From the NCBI GenBank assembly GCA_009691915.1, contig SIAD01000010.1, positions 1 to 64,000 on the forward strand: 64,000 nt of DNA, given 5' to 3'. Made by a program: the position numbers and the translations under genes. Shown piece after piece: positions 34,040-43,156 of this stretch. Positions within the stretch are counted from its first letter, which is position 1; each line of letters begins with the position of its first letter. The stretch comes from Phycisphaerales bacterium (lineage in GTDB: Bacteria; Planctomycetota; Phycisphaerae; Phycisphaerales; SM1A02). The notes under the pieces were generated by a model. That model saw only the letters and a list, made by a program, of their open reading frames with translations. It did no database searches and was not told the origin of the DNA.

Positions 34040-34081
34040 CCCACAAAGGTAGCGGTTCCATCACGGCGTACCCTCCGCAGT

Positions 34082-36127
34082 GTGAGTGGCACCACATGGA
34101 TCGCTTGGATGGCCGCGGCGATCGCCTTCGGAGCGGGTTGCACGACTGTGCACGGGCCAGCCGCGGCAGGGCCTGGGGATCCCAAGCCGGACGGAAGATC
34201 ACCCCTTGTCTTCGCCTGCTCCCGTGCGGATGCCCACCTCGATCCCACCCCAAACGGGGTGCTGCTGGGGAGATTGCTCGATGCCACTCGCCTGCGAACT
34301 CCCTACTCCGACACGGCGCGAGTCGTGGAAGCCGCATGTTCAGCGCCGCCCGGAGGAACGATCTCGGCGCCGATGAGTGCCGTTGCCAGATCACCGCTTG
34401 GAATTGCAGGCACTGCAGGAGCGCTGGCTGATGGGCTTCATGTTTCGAAGGGTGCGCCGAAAACTCTGGCGCCGCGCACCCCTCAGAGGCGCGTGGCCGA
34501 AGTTGTGGCCCGTAGCTTCGGGCTGGATCCTCTTTCGCTCTCGCCCTACCAAGGCAGCGTCCCCGTCCCGTCGGTGCAGGGAGCGATCTACGCCATGGAC
34601 TTTCTCCTCAACGAGCCGCGACTTCTACTGGCCCACGCACTCGAGGATCGCCCCAGTCCGCGCGAGTGTTGTGAGTTTCTGGTGTGGCTCGGCGGCGCCG
34701 TCAGCCCAAGCGCGGAAGACGCGGCACCCAGGAAGGAGTTCATGGCGCGTGCGCAGCGCGACATTTCCGGCAGCACGGGAGGACTGATCTTCGCCGTCGC
34801 GCAGGCCATCGCCCACATCGATGCGGAGATTGCCGTCACGGCGGATTGGGGATCGGCGGAATCAGAGGCCGTCCCCCCGGAACTCGCGGGCGCGGTCACC
34901 GGAGCAATTCTGGGTGCCGAGAATGTCCCGGGAATCGGCTGGATTGTTGTCGGTGGCCTCGAGGCGAACACCTTTGACATGTCGATCGTGTCTGGCGTCT
35001 TCGATCCCGGCGGCGACGACACCTACACATGGCGTGCGATGAAGACCGGCAATCAGGGGATCATCGACCTCGCGGGGAACGACCGGTATACCGGCAGTGC
35101 CGAGCATGGCCCCGCAGCCGGAATCTTCGGACTCTCCTTGATCGATGACCACGCCGGGGACGATCGGTACGAGGGCCAATCGTTCGCTTGTGGCGTGGGA
35201 GTCTTCGGAGCAGGCGTGCTGATTGATCGGGGCGGCAACGACCGGTACTCATGCCTGCGATGGGGACTGGGAGCGGGCGCATTCGGCGCCGGGTTCATCA
35301 TCGACGAGGCTGGGAGCGACTCGTACGAGAGCGGCTCGTATTCGCAGGGACTCGGAGGACCGCTGGGAGTTGGCGCGATCATTGACGGCGCAGGCAACGA
35401 CCTCTATCGAGCCGATGGCGTGGTGCCCAGCGTGTACGACACGCCTGGCGTTTCGTACTCGATGAGTCAGGGAGTCGGCTTCGGTGCGCGCCGTCTCTGC
35501 GCCGGTGGTGTCGGACTGCTTGTCGATGCCGAGGGTGATGACCGCTACGAAGGGGGCGAGTTTTCGCAGGGCGGCGGCTACTACTTCGGGTTCGGCGCCC
35601 TCATTGACGCAAGCGGCAGCGACCTCTACCGAGGCGACCACTTTTCGCAGGGATTCTCGGCGCATGAGGGCGCGGGGGCACTCATCGATCTCGAAGGCAA
35701 CGACACTTATTGGGCGACCATGTCGGCGTGCCAAGGCGCGGCGTGGGACTACGGCGTGTCGCTGCTTCTGGACGCGGATGGCGATGACACCTACCGAGGC
35801 GGAATCTTCTCTCAGGGTTCGGCGGCGAATCAGTCGATCGCCGCGCTGTGTGACCTCTCGGGGAGCGACCGCTACGAGGCGACGGGTCCCTCCGTGCAGG
35901 GAGAGTCGGCGGAGAACTCCTATCACTTCGCCGCGACCAAGGCGCGATCGTTCAGCGTGCTCGCCGACACCGGCTCGGGTGTGGACTGGTTCTCGTCGGG
36001 ACGCGCGCTCGGAGCAGTGACTGTCACGGGCGGGCCGAATGATCCATCGGCGCCCGCGTCAGCGCGGCTCTTCGGACTCGCCATCGACCTTCTTCGCCCA
36101 GAGGCTGCGGCTAGACTCGTCCCGTGA
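34082..36127 (+). CDS. Exported GxDxY-repeat protein, unknown function
   Basis: I do not know the family. Taken from the GTG at 34082 it has 681 residues: a membrane-targeting start (TTWIAWMAAAIAFGAGC, perhaps a lipoprotein with Cys near residue 19), a largely helical region to about residue 300, then about eleven repeats of roughly 26 residues (34,987-35,960) with consensus x(L/I)(I/L)D-x2-G-(N/D/S)-D-x-Y-x-G-x-F-SQG-x5-G-x-G. Examples: ALIDLEGNDTYW, LLLDADGDDTYRGG, LLVDAEGDDRYEGG. The period suggests a beta-solenoid. A start at 34010 is open but would overlap the divergent rluB gene. It overlaps the YihY-type gene by 4 bases (GTGA), first of a five-gene run. Confidence 0.7.
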   Translation: MSGTTWIAWMAAAIAFGAGCTTVHGPAAAGPGDPKPDGRSPLVFACSRADAHLDPTPNGVLLGRLLDATRLRTPYSDTARVVEAACSAPPGGTISAPMSAVARSPLGIAGTAGALADGLHVSKGAPKTLAPRTPQRRVAEVVARSFGLDPLSLSPYQGSVPVPSVQGAIYAMDFLLNEPRLLLAHALEDRPSPRECCEFLVWLGGAVSPSAEDAAPRKEFMARAQRDISGSTGGLIFAVAQAIAHIDAEIAVTADWGSAESEAVPPELAGAVTGAILGAENVPGIGWIVVGGLEANTFDMSIVSGVFDPGGDDTYTWRAMKTGNQGIIDLAGNDRYTGSAEHGPAAGIFGLSLIDDHAGDDRYEGQSFACGVGVFGAGVLIDRGGNDRYSCLRWGLGAGAFGAGFIIDEAGSDSYESGSYSQGLGGPLGVGAIIDGAGNDLYRADGVVPSVYDTPGVSYSMSQGVGFGARRLCAGGVGLLVDAEGDDRYEGGEFSQGGGYYFGFGALIDASGSDLYRGDHFSQGFSAHEGAGALIDLEGNDTYWATMSACQGAAWDYGVSLLLDADGDDTYRGGIFSQGSAANQSIAALCDLSGSDRYEATGPSVQGESAENSYHFAATKARSFSVLADTGSGVDWFSSGRALGAVTVTGGPNDPSAPASARLFGLAIDLLRPEAAARLVP

Positions 36128-37425
36128 GCCTCTTCAGTTCATCGAACCGAGGCTGGGTGATGGCACGGTGGTGCGTCTCGCACCTCGCCCAGGTGCGTGC
36201 CCCCGAGATGGCCGCGGCCCTCGCATTTCGCACTCTTTTCGGGCTGATTCCCGTGTTCTTTGTGGCCACGCTGGTCACCCGCAGCCTCCTCGGGGAGGCG
36301 TTTCCCAAGTTCGTTCGTTCGCTCGTCGAGACAGTGGGTCTCGGAAGCGTCAGCGGCCCCACGGACTCATCGACAGCGGAGGCGTCAGGCGCAGCGTCGG
36401 CCACCACAGTGCCGCTGAGCGCGTGGATCGAAGAGCTTGTCACATTCACCGGGACGCTGAATCTCTCCGCCCTCGGAGTCGTGGGCGTGCTGATCGTGCT
36501 GGCATCGGCTCTCTGGCTCATCGTCACGATCGAAGAGACATTCAATGTCGTCTGTCGTGTGACCAATTCGCGGCCATGGGTCAAGCGCGTCGTCGTGTAC
36601 TGGGCCTCGCTCACACTGGGACCGCTCATCCTGGCTGCGCTTCCACTAGCGACCAGCGAACTGCGCACCCTCGTGGCGAGCAGCGACACGCTCAACCGGG
36701 GATATCTGCTCCTTGAACCAGTTCTCGCCTTCGCGCTCCTGTGGGGGTTGCTCATCTTTTCGTACTCCGTGATCCCGGCGCAGCGGATGCACCTGAGCCC
36801 CGTCCTGATCGGCGCGCTCACGGGTGCGGTCGGGTTGGAACTCGGACGGAACTTCCTGGGCTTCTATATGGAGCGAGCGTTCACTGTGAATCGGCTCTAC
36901 GGATCGCTCGGTCTCGTCCCGCTGTTCATGTTCTGGGTGTACTCGATGTGGCTGATCGTCTTGTTCGGGCTCCAGGTCTCGTCGCTTCTGAACATTCTCA
37001 TGAACCGCCAGACGCGGCGGATCGCGCTCGCGGGCCCGTTGCGCTCGTTCGACCCCCGCCTCGCGGTGATGGCGATGGAGTGGTTCAGCGAGCGGTATCG
37101 ATGCGCTCAGCCGGGCCATCTGGCTGGGCTGGCCGACGCGATCGAGATCGACCAATCCACGGCGAAGCACCTGATTGACTGCCTCGCGCGCGCCGGACTC
37201 ATCATCCGCGTCGGTACCGAGGGGATGGTCCTTCCCGCGCGCCCGCTCGAACTGATCCGAATCGAGGACGCGCTTGCGGTCGGCTACGAAATGTCGTCCG
37301 ATGGCCGCCAGAGTTCACCCGGTGGTATCGTCGGGCGGCTCCGCGCGTCTCAGATGGAGAGCGTCGCGGGACTGACATTTGCCCAGCGGCCCACTTGCCA
37401 AGATCCGTCACGCATAGCAGACTGA
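36124..37425 (+). CDS. YihY/BrkB-family membrane protein with C-terminal winged-helix part
   Basis: 433 residues. The conserved first helix region (APEMAAALAFRTLFGLIPVFFVA) and later helices (LGVVGVLIVLASALWLIVTIEETFN, LILAALPLA, LLEPVLAFALLWGLLIFSYSVIP, LIGALTGAVGLELGRNFLGFY, LVPLFMFWVYSMWLIVLFGLQ) give about six membrane segments as in YihY/BrkB proteins, once misnamed RNase BN. After residue about 300 a soluble part (RYRCAQPGHLAGLADAIEID, ...LIDCLARAGLIIRV) looks like a winged helix. Role uncertain; possibly lipid or polymer transport. GTG start shares GTGA with the repeat-protein stop, implying coupled translation. Confidence 0.82.
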   Translation: MSLFSSSNRGWVMARWCVSHLAQVRAPEMAAALAFRTLFGLIPVFFVATLVTRSLLGEAFPKFVRSLVETVGLGSVSGPTDSSTAEASGAASATTVPLSAWIEELVTFTGTLNLSALGVVGVLIVLASALWLIVTIEETFNVVCRVTNSRPWVKRVVVYWASLTLGPLILAALPLATSELRTLVASSDTLNRGYLLLEPVLAFALLWGLLIFSYSVIPAQRMHLSPVLIGALTGAVGLELGRNFLGFYMERAFTVNRLYGSLGLVPLFMFWVYSMWLIVLFGLQVSSLLNILMNRQTRRIALAGPLRSFDPRLAVMAMEWFSERYRCAQPGHLAGLADAIEIDQSTAKHLIDCLARAGLIIRVGTEGMVLPARPLELIRIEDALAVGYEMSSDGRQSSPGGIVGRLRASQMESVAGLTFAQRPTCQDPSRIAD

Positions 37426-37438
37426 GTAGAGCCCACCA

Positions 37439-37816
37439 ATGACCCCTGACACCTCCGACACCTCCTCCACTTCGCTTGTGACCATCAGTCCGAAGAACCA
37501 ACACCTGATCGTCCGGCTGCACGCGCTCTCGATCGGTGCCCGCGAGGCCCTCGCAATCGTTGAGGAGGCATCCCGAGCACTCGAGGGCGCGACGAAGGGA
37601 AAGAGGTTCGTCATCGACCTCTCGAGGACGAACTCGCTCTCCAGCATGGGGCTGGGACTGTGCGTCGACCTGCGCAACCGTGCCGTCGATGCAGGCCTCA
37701 AGCCTGCGATCGCCGGAATGAATGTGCAGTTGGCGGAACTCTTCCACATGATGCGCGTCGACCGCCTCTTCACGATCGTTTCGTCGGCGGGCGAACTTGA
37801 GCGGATTCTCTTGTGA
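37439..37816 (+). CDS. STAS-domain protein (anti-sigma factor antagonist-like)
   Basis: 125 residues. A Ser/Thr-rich start is followed by a STAS fold: VRLHALSIGAREALAIVEE, then KRFVIDLSRTNSLSSMGLGLCVDLRNRA where the SSMGL stretch corresponds to the phosphorylated Ser region of SpoIIAA-like proteins, and IAGMNVQLAELFHMMRVDRLF. Such proteins bind serine-kinase anti-sigma factors, but stand-alone STAS proteins also act in signalling and lipid trafficking (MlaB). It lies 13 bases after the YihY-type gene and overlaps the small lipoprotein gene by 4 bases. The kinase partner is not in the window. Confidence 0.82.
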   Translation: MTPDTSDTSSTSLVTISPKNQHLIVRLHALSIGAREALAIVEEASRALEGATKGKRFVIDLSRTNSLSSMGLGLCVDLRNRAVDAGLKPAIAGMNVQLAELFHMMRVDRLFTIVSSAGELERILL

Positions 37817-38046
37817 AGTGCAGACGCATCGCCGCGCTGCTTGCGGGCACGGTGTGTGTCGCCGGGATTCTGGGGTGCTATGAGAAGGTCATTCGGACAA
37901 CACAGGGGGATGTGACAACACAGGTCAACAAGCCAGACTTCGACGAGAAACAAGGGGCGCTCGACGAAGTGCTGTGGGGGCCGGTGCCCGCGGGTCAGGA
38001 TCCTGAGGCGTACTACCGGAAGAAGAAGCGACTCATGGCCCAGTAG
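37813..38046 (+). CDS. Small putative lipoprotein
   Basis: 77 residues beginning with GTG in a GTGA overlap with the STAS gene. MKCRRIAALLAGTVCVAGILGC is a typical lipoprotein signal with lipobox GILG-Cys22; the mature part is 55 residues, charged, with VIRTTQGDVTTQVNKPDF, LDEVLWGPVP and a basic end. Not recognised as any family. The tight spacing on both sides places it in the run from the repeat protein to nuoB. Confidence 0.72.
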   Translation: MKCRRIAALLAGTVCVAGILGCYEKVIRTTQGDVTTQVNKPDFDEKQGALDEVLWGPVPAGQDPEAYYRKKKRLMAQ

Positions 38047-38081
38047 CCCGCGTCACAGCCCCTGACTAGACTCTGATTCCC

Positions 38082-38651
38082 ATGGGCCTTGAGGCATCTC
38101 TCCCAGTCGACGGCGTCCTGACCACGAATCTCAACCGGGTCGTCAACTGGGCGCGCCGCTCAAGCATCTGGCCGATGCCATTCGCCACCGCCTGCTGCGG
38201 GATCGAGTTGATGGCGACAGCCTGCTCGCGCTTTGATCTCGCACGGTTCGGCGCCGAAGTCATGCGATTCTCTCCCAGACAGGCCGATCTCCTCATCATG
38301 GCCGGTCGGGTCAGCGTCAAGACTCTTCCCGTGCTCCAGCGCGTGTATGCCCAGATGGCCGAGCCCAAGTGGGTGATCTCGATGGGCGCGTGCGCCTCAA
38401 CCGGCGGCGTGTTCGACACCTACGCCGTCGTGCAGGGAATCGATCAGTACCTGCCGGTCGATGTCTATGTCCCGGGGTGCCCCCCCCGCCCCGAGATGCT
38501 CATCGAAGGGATCATGACCATCCAGCGAATCATTGACGAGGACAACATTCCCCGGGACCCCAGTGGGCTCCGGCGGCCGCTAAACATTGCGCTGAGTCCG
38601 AACTATCAACCGCGCGATCAGCCGCTGCCCGTCACGATCGGCGTGACATGA
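38082..38651 (+). CDS. nuoB: NADH-quinone oxidoreductase subunit B (solitary)
   Basis: Complex I subunit that carries the terminal N2 4Fe-4S cluster near the quinone site. 189 residues with all four ligands: tandem C38-C39 (ACCGIE), C104 (GACAS) and C133 (PGCPP), plus [15 protein letters not shown] and [18 protein letters not shown]-terminal [10 protein letters not shown] and length agree with NuoB rather than hydrogenase small subunits. No other nuo gene is present in the window; neighbours are a small lipoprotein gene upstream and a convergent aminotransferase whose 3' end overlaps by 20 bases. Isolation from the nuo cluster is the odd point. Confidence 0.92.
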   Translation: MGLEASLPVDGVLTTNLNRVVNWARRSSIWPMPFATACCGIELMATACSRFDLARFGAEVMRFSPRQADLLIMAGRVSVKTLPVLQRVYAQMAEPKWVISMGACASTGGVFDTYAVVQGIDQYLPVDVYVPGCPPRPEMLIEGIMTIQRIIDEDNIPRDPSGLRRPLNIALSPNYQPRDQPLPVTIGVT

Positions 38652-39945
38652 CTGGTGTGACCGACTTGACTTGATGCTCCGCCGGGGGCACGGCCTGAAG
38701 CGTTCGGACGAACGCGTCAATCCTCGCGACCCCCTTCTCGATCTCCTGTGTCGAGCACGCGAACGAGAGCCTGATGTGACATCGCGCGCACTCGCCGAAG
38801 TCCTCTCCAGGCACGACGGCAACATGTGCCTCACTGAGAAGCGCCTCGGCGAACGCCTGCGCCGAGTCGATGATCCGACCACCGGGCGAGCGTGATCCCA
38901 TCAAGGCGGAGATGTCCGGGAACGCATAGAACGCGCCGTTGGGCTCGACGCATCGAAGTCCTGGGATTGAGCAGAGGAGCGTGTGAATCACGCGCGCGCG
39001 CGCGGCGAATGCGCTGCGCATCGACTCCACGCTCGGAGCCGTCGCGGGCGCGAGTGCCTCGACTACGGCAGGCAGAAAAAAGCTTGGAATCGAGTTTGTC
39101 ATCTGCCCCTGAAGCTTGATGACCTCCTTCGCGAACTGGCCGCTCTGGCCCGGCGCGCAGAGATACCCGATGCGCCATCCAGTCATGGCGAAGGCCTTGC
39201 TCATACCGTTGATGGTCACGGTGCGATCGGCGACCCGTGAATCGCTCCCCGGCGACCAGTGGACCGCACGCGCATTGATCTCGGGATAGACAAGTTTCTC
39301 GTAGATCTCGTCGGAGAGGATGGAGATCGACGGGAAGCCTGCAATCACATCGACGATCGCGCGCAGTTCGTCGGGTGGGTAGACGATGCCGCACGGATTG
39401 CTCGGAGAGTTGAGGAGGATCCCGATCGTCTTTGGCGTGATCGCGGCGCGGATCTGATCGACCGTGACGCGGAACCCATGCTCGACTGAGCCTGGGACTT
39501 CGACGCACACCCCGCCGGCAAGCTCGATGAGAGGGCGGTAGGTCACCCACGCCGGTGTCGGCAGCAGAAACTCGTCGCCGCGAAGAGGCTCGATCATCGT
39601 CTGGAGCGCCATGTAGACCGCGTGCTTGGCACCCGAGGTCACCGTGATGTCCTCCATCCTGCAGGCGATGCCGTTCTCCTCGCGCAGCTTGCGTGCGATC
39701 GCCTCTCGCGCGCCCTTGTCCCCGGGTGTCGGTGCGTATTTCGTCATCCCGGCCTCGAGCGCACGAATCGCGGCCGCCTTGATGTTGGGTGGCGTGTCAA
39801 AGTCCGGCTCGCCCATCGCAAAACCAACGACATCGACTCCTGATGCCCTGAGCGCTGCGGCCTTCGCGCCGACGGCAAGCGTGGCGGACTCTTTCATCTG
39901 CGCAATGCGTGAAGCGATGTGCATTCGGAGGAGAGGGTAGTCCAT
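38632..39945 (-). CDS. Class I aspartate/aromatic aminotransferase (AAT-Ib type)
   Basis: PLP fold-type I enzyme. From ATG at 39945 the product is 437 residues; ATG at 39924 ([10 protein letters not shown]) is equally in keeping with the family. Landmarks: [62 protein letters not shown], the PLP-lysine motif [17 protein letters not shown] and the carboxylate Arg in [10 protein letters not shown]. This matches the AAT subgroup Ib (aspartate or prephenate aminotransferases). Substrate not resolved. Convergent with nuoB, divergent from pfkA over 40 bases. Confidence 0.9.
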   Translation of the reverse strand: MDYPLLRMHIASRIAQMKESATLAVGAKAAALRASGVDVVGFAMGEPDFDTPPNIKAAAIRALEAGMTKYAPTPGDKGAREAIARKLREENGIACRMEDITVTSGAKHAVYMALQTMIEPLRGDEFLLPTPAWVTYRPLIELAGGVCVEVPGSVEHGFRVTVDQIRAAITPKTIGILLNSPSNPCGIVYPPDELRAIVDVIAGFPSISILSDEIYEKLVYPEINARAVHWSPGSDSRVADRTVTINGMSKAFAMTGWRIGYLCAPGQSGQFAKEVIKLQGQMTNSIPSFFLPAVVEALAPATAPSVESMRSAFAARARVIHTLLCSIPGLRCVEPNGAFYAFPDISALMGSRSPGGRIIDSAQAFAEALLSEAHVAVVPGEDFGECARCHIRLSFACSTQEIEKGVARIDAFVRTLQAVPPAEHQVKSVTPVMSRRS

Positions 39946-39985
39946 GCGGCCACCCGCTGGCGTAGCGGATAGAGTCTCGTCGACG

Positions 39986-41152
39986 ATGTCTCCCGAGCGA
40001 ATCAAGCGGATCGGTGTATTGACCGGCGGTGGCGATTGCCCCGGGCTCAACGCGGTCATCCGCGCCGTGGCCAAGACCGCGATGCTCCAGTACGGCATCG
40101 AAGTGATGGGGATCGAGGATGGGTTCCTTGGTCTCGTTGAAAACCGCGTACGCCCGCTGACTTTCAAGGATGTCTCCGGGATTCTCACGCGCGGCGGGAC
40201 GATCCTAGGCAGCAACAACAAGTGCAATCCCCGCCGCTTCGCAACCGGGACGGCAGCCGACGGATCACCGATCTTCTCTAATGTCACGCCACAGTGCCTT
40301 GACTCGATTCGCGCCCACCGACTTGATGCGATCATTGTGATCGGCGGAGACGGGACGATGGCGGCTGCTTCCACATTCGTCCACGCGGGGATCAATGTCA
40401 TCGGCATCCCCAAGACCATCGACAATGACCTCGTTGGAACGGAGATCAGCTTCGGGTTCCTGACCGCGGTGGCGACCGCCACCGAGGCGCTTGATCGACT
40501 GCACTCGACCGCCGACAGCCACCATCGCGTGATGGTCTGCGAAGTCATGGGCCGTAACGCCGGGTGGATCGCGCTGACAGCCGGCGTGGCCAGCGGCTCC
40601 GACATGATCCTCATCCCGGAGATCCCCTACGACGAGGGATCGATCGCCTCGTACATCAACCGGCGGATGGATAGCGGCCCTGGCTTCGCGATCGTTGTTG
40701 TCGCTGAGGGCGCGACATCCCGGGGGGGATCGCAGTCCGTAGCCCGCATCGACCTATCGAGCTCCGAACCAATCCGGTTGGGGGGAATCGGACAGCGCGT
40801 TGCCGACTCGATTGCCGCACGCACGAGTGCTGAAGTGCGCACCACCGTGCTCGGCCACATCGTGCGCGGCGGCACACCAATCGCCGCTGACCGCATTCTC
40901 GCTACGAACTTCGGCTTTCATGCGATGAAGGTCCTGATGGAAGGTGCGCGCGGAAGGCTGGTCGTGCGCGAGAGCAACGCCTACGGCGACATCGACCTTC
41001 TCACATCGGCAGGCCAGCAGCGACGAGTCTCGCCAGGCAATCCGCTCATCACGGCGGCCCGCGCGATCGGAACGAGCTTCGGCGATTCCGAGGAGCTGTC
41101 CAGCGTGCTGCCGGGTTCGTCCGGCGCTTCAAGCCCGTCGGCGGTCTGGTGA
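39986..41152 (+). CDS. pfkA: 6-phosphofructokinase
   Basis: Phosphorylates fructose 6-phosphate in glycolysis. 388 residues: GVLTGGGDCPGLNAVIRA, TRGGTILGS, GGDGTMAAA with Gly123, IPKTIDNDL with Lys143, VMGRNAGWIAL, and GHIVRGGTP. Gly123 is the residue of ATP-using enzymes (PPi enzymes have Asp there), while Lys143 is the residue that PPi-using and group III enzymes have in place of Gly. The combination points to a group III, ATP-using enzyme, but the phosphoryl donor should be tested. ATG at 39986 begins MSPERIKRIGV; earlier codons overlap the divergent aminotransferase control region. Confidence 0.92.
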   Translation: MSPERIKRIGVLTGGGDCPGLNAVIRAVAKTAMLQYGIEVMGIEDGFLGLVENRVRPLTFKDVSGILTRGGTILGSNNKCNPRRFATGTAADGSPIFSNVTPQCLDSIRAHRLDAIIVIGGDGTMAAASTFVHAGINVIGIPKTIDNDLVGTEISFGFLTAVATATEALDRLHSTADSHHRVMVCEVMGRNAGWIALTAGVASGSDMILIPEIPYDEGSIASYINRRMDSGPGFAIVVVAEGATSRGGSQSVARIDLSSSEPIRLGGIGQRVADSIAARTSAEVRTTVLGHIVRGGTPIAADRILATNFGFHAMKVLMEGARGRLVVRESNAYGDIDLLTSAGQQRRVSPGNPLITAARAIGTSFGDSEELSSVLPGSSGASSPSAVW

Positions 41153-41207
41153 TCTGCGAACGCGTGCACTCGAGTTCTCGTCGTCACAGCTCGGCTAGCC
41201 TTGCATC

Positions 41208-42068
41208 GTGCGCTGTGCCGTCTTCCTCGACCGCGACAACACGCTGATCGCCAACGATGGAGATCTCGGCGATCCCGCACAAGTACGACTGATTACGGGA
41301 GCGGCGTGGGCCGTCCGCGCACTGCACGAGGCGGGGTACACACTGGTCGTTGTTACCAATCAGGGTGGCGTGGCAAGAGGGAGATACACCGACGGGGATG
41401 TTGATGCGGTGCACAAGAAGACCGAAGCGCTCCTCGCTCAGTCGAGCCGATGGAGCGGAGGCAGGTCCCTCATCGAGCGGTGGATGTCCTGCCCATTTCA
41501 CCCTGATGGGACGGTCGCCGAGTACCGACGCGAGCACCCCTGGCGAAAGCCCGCCCCGGGAATGTTGATCGCAGCTGCGGCTGACCTCGCCATCGACCTC
41601 TCGCACAGTTGGATGGTCGGTGATCAGGAGCGGGACATTGAAGCGGGCCGCGCGGCCGGCTGCAGAACCATCCTCGTACATCCTGATGCGGCCACGCGGG
41701 GCGATGCAAAGTCAGCAAGCGGTGCCGACTTCGTCGAGTGCGACCTCCTTCACGCCTCCCACCGAATCATGCGCGCCGACGGGAAGGATGGCGGCGCGCG
41801 ATGGGAACCGACGAGCGCGGTACGACTCGTTGCTGCGCCCGGGCAGCTCGGCGAGGCGCGGGTGCGCACGATGGTTTCCGCAGTGGCCGCAGAGATAGCG
41901 GCGGCCCAAGGCGTCATACTGGTGCGTTGCGAGGTTTGCGAGGGCGGAGCCGATCTTGAAGTTGTCGGACCGGAGATTGTGGTGCTCGGACTCGCGGCGG
42001 AACTCCGCCGACGGAGCAACCTCTTGGCTTCCGGACACGGCGAGTGTGCGCTGTGGATGCACGAATGA
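41208..42068 (+). CDS. HAD phosphatase, HisB-N/GmhB-like, with extra C-terminal domain
   Basis: 286 residues, GTG start. Residues 1-185 are a HAD subfamily IIIA phosphatase: nucleophile and acid D8-x-D10 (FLDRDNTL), TNQGG, and MVGDQERDIEAGRAAGC. It resembles D,D-heptose 1,7-bisphosphate phosphatase (GmhB) and the histidinol-phosphatase half of HisB. The Zn loop keeps C95-x2-H98 (CPFH), but the second pair, normally CxC before RKPAPGM, reads H110-P-W112. Residues about 190-286 are an additional domain (with RCEVCEGG) I do not recognise. The stop overlaps the glycosyltransferase start (ATGA), consistent with a lipopolysaccharide-heptose or similar sugar pathway. Confidence 0.78.
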   Translation: MRCAVFLDRDNTLIANDGDLGDPAQVRLITGAAWAVRALHEAGYTLVVVTNQGGVARGRYTDGDVDAVHKKTEALLAQSSRWSGGRSLIERWMSCPFHPDGTVAEYRREHPWRKPAPGMLIAAAADLAIDLSHSWMVGDQERDIEAGRAAGCRTILVHPDAATRGDAKSASGADFVECDLLHASHRIMRADGKDGGARWEPTSAVRLVAAPGQLGEARVRTMVSAVAAEIAAAQGVILVRCEVCEGGADLEVVGPEIVVLGLAAELRRRSNLLASGHGECALWMHE

Positions 42069-43147
42069 CTCTCCGTCCTGCCGCGGCCGTGGCCGGAGCT
42101 CTGCCCGACGACATTGGATCAATCCTCGTGGTTCTGCCATCGTGGGTCGGCGATGTCTGCATGGCGATCCCCGCGATCCGCCACCTGCGCGCATGTCGGA
42201 AAGACGCGCGAGTCATCGCCTTTGGCCGACCATCGCTCAGGGCGCTGGTCGATGGCCTTCCATTCGTGGATGAGTTCATTGGCGGGTCCATGCGGGCGCC
42301 ATCTGTGATAGCCGAGGCGCGCGCCATCCGGCGACGGCGGTTCGGTGCCGCGATCATCCTGCCGAACTCATTCCGGAGCGCTCTGTTTGTGCGAGCGTGC
42401 GGGATCGCCCACCGAGCGGGAGCCGCGCGCGACGGTCGAAGTTGGCTGCTCACGGTCCCCTGCGCAGACCCCCGCACTCTACGGACGGCGGCACAGGCCT
42501 ACTCACGACTCGCCGAAGAGTGCACTGGCCACAAGGTCGAGTCGATGCGGGTTGAACTCCGCGTCACCGACTCTGAGCGGCGCGCTGCGGCGATATTGCT
42601 CGGAGAACCCCAAGACGCTCCTCCTGAGCGCCGATGGATCCTTCTCAATCCGGGCGCCAACCGCGAGGACAAGAGGTGGGATCCAGGGAACTTCGCCGCT
42701 GCTGCGTTGCGGATCGCGGCACTCACACGGGCCGGTCCTTCCGGAGTGCCGATCGCGGTGACCGGCTCCCCGCCCGAAGCGTCGCTCTGTGCGCAGGTGG
42801 CCGCGGCCTGCGGCGCACTGGACCTGTCGGCTCGGGGAGTCACCCTCGCCGGTCTCAAGGGAGTCCTCGAACGAACGGCGCTGCTCGTCACCAACGACAC
42901 GGGTCCGAGCCACATGGCGGCGGGGCTGAACACGCCCGCGATCACGCTCTTTGGTCCGACCGACCATCGCTGGACCGCCCTCGCCTACCCGCTCGAACGC
43001 CGGCTTGTCGCAGAACCTTTTCTCACGGAGGACGCGATCGCTGATGAGCATCCGCACGCCTGCTCGATCGCGCGCATCCGAGTCACCGATGTCGTGCACA
43101 CAGCTGACGCGCTCCTGGCTCGTGTTCATCGCCCGGGTGAGGCGTAG
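42065..43147 (+). CDS. Glycosyltransferase family 9 (heptosyltransferase-like)
   Basis: 360 residues from the ATG at 42065, which shares ATGA with the previous stop. GT-B fold of ADP-heptose:LPS heptosyltransferases: SILVVLPSWVGDVCMAIPAIRHL at the N-terminus, RRFGAAIILPNSFRSALFVRA, the nucleotide-sugar site ILLNPGANREDKRWDPGNFA, and LLVTNDTGPSHMAAGLNTPAITLFGPTDH (shown in part: NDTGPSHMAAG). Acceptor unknown. Coupling to a GmhB-like phosphatase and to plsY suggests a role in envelope sugar or lipid assembly. Confidence 0.88.
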   Translation: MTLRPAAAVAGALPDDIGSILVVLPSWVGDVCMAIPAIRHLRACRKDARVIAFGRPSLRALVDGLPFVDEFIGGSMRAPSVIAEARAIRRRRFGAAIILPNSFRSALFVRACGIAHRAGAARDGRSWLLTVPCADPRTLRTAAQAYSRLAEECTGHKVESMRVELRVTDSERRAAAILLGEPQDAPPERRWILLNPGANREDKRWDPGNFAAAALRIAALTRAGPSGVPIAVTGSPPEASLCAQVAAACGALDLSARGVTLAGLKGVLERTALLVTNDTGPSHMAAGLNTPAITLFGPTDHRWTALAYPLERRLVAEPFLTEDAIADEHPHACSIARIRVTDVVHTADALLARVHRPGEA

Positions 43148-43156
43148 GATCTCCTC

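Noticed and set aside
34987-35960. RTX (hemolysin-type) calcium repeats
   Set aside because: The repeats share G-x-D-x-Y but have a period of about 26 residues with SQG motifs, not the nine-residue GGxGxDxUx pattern.
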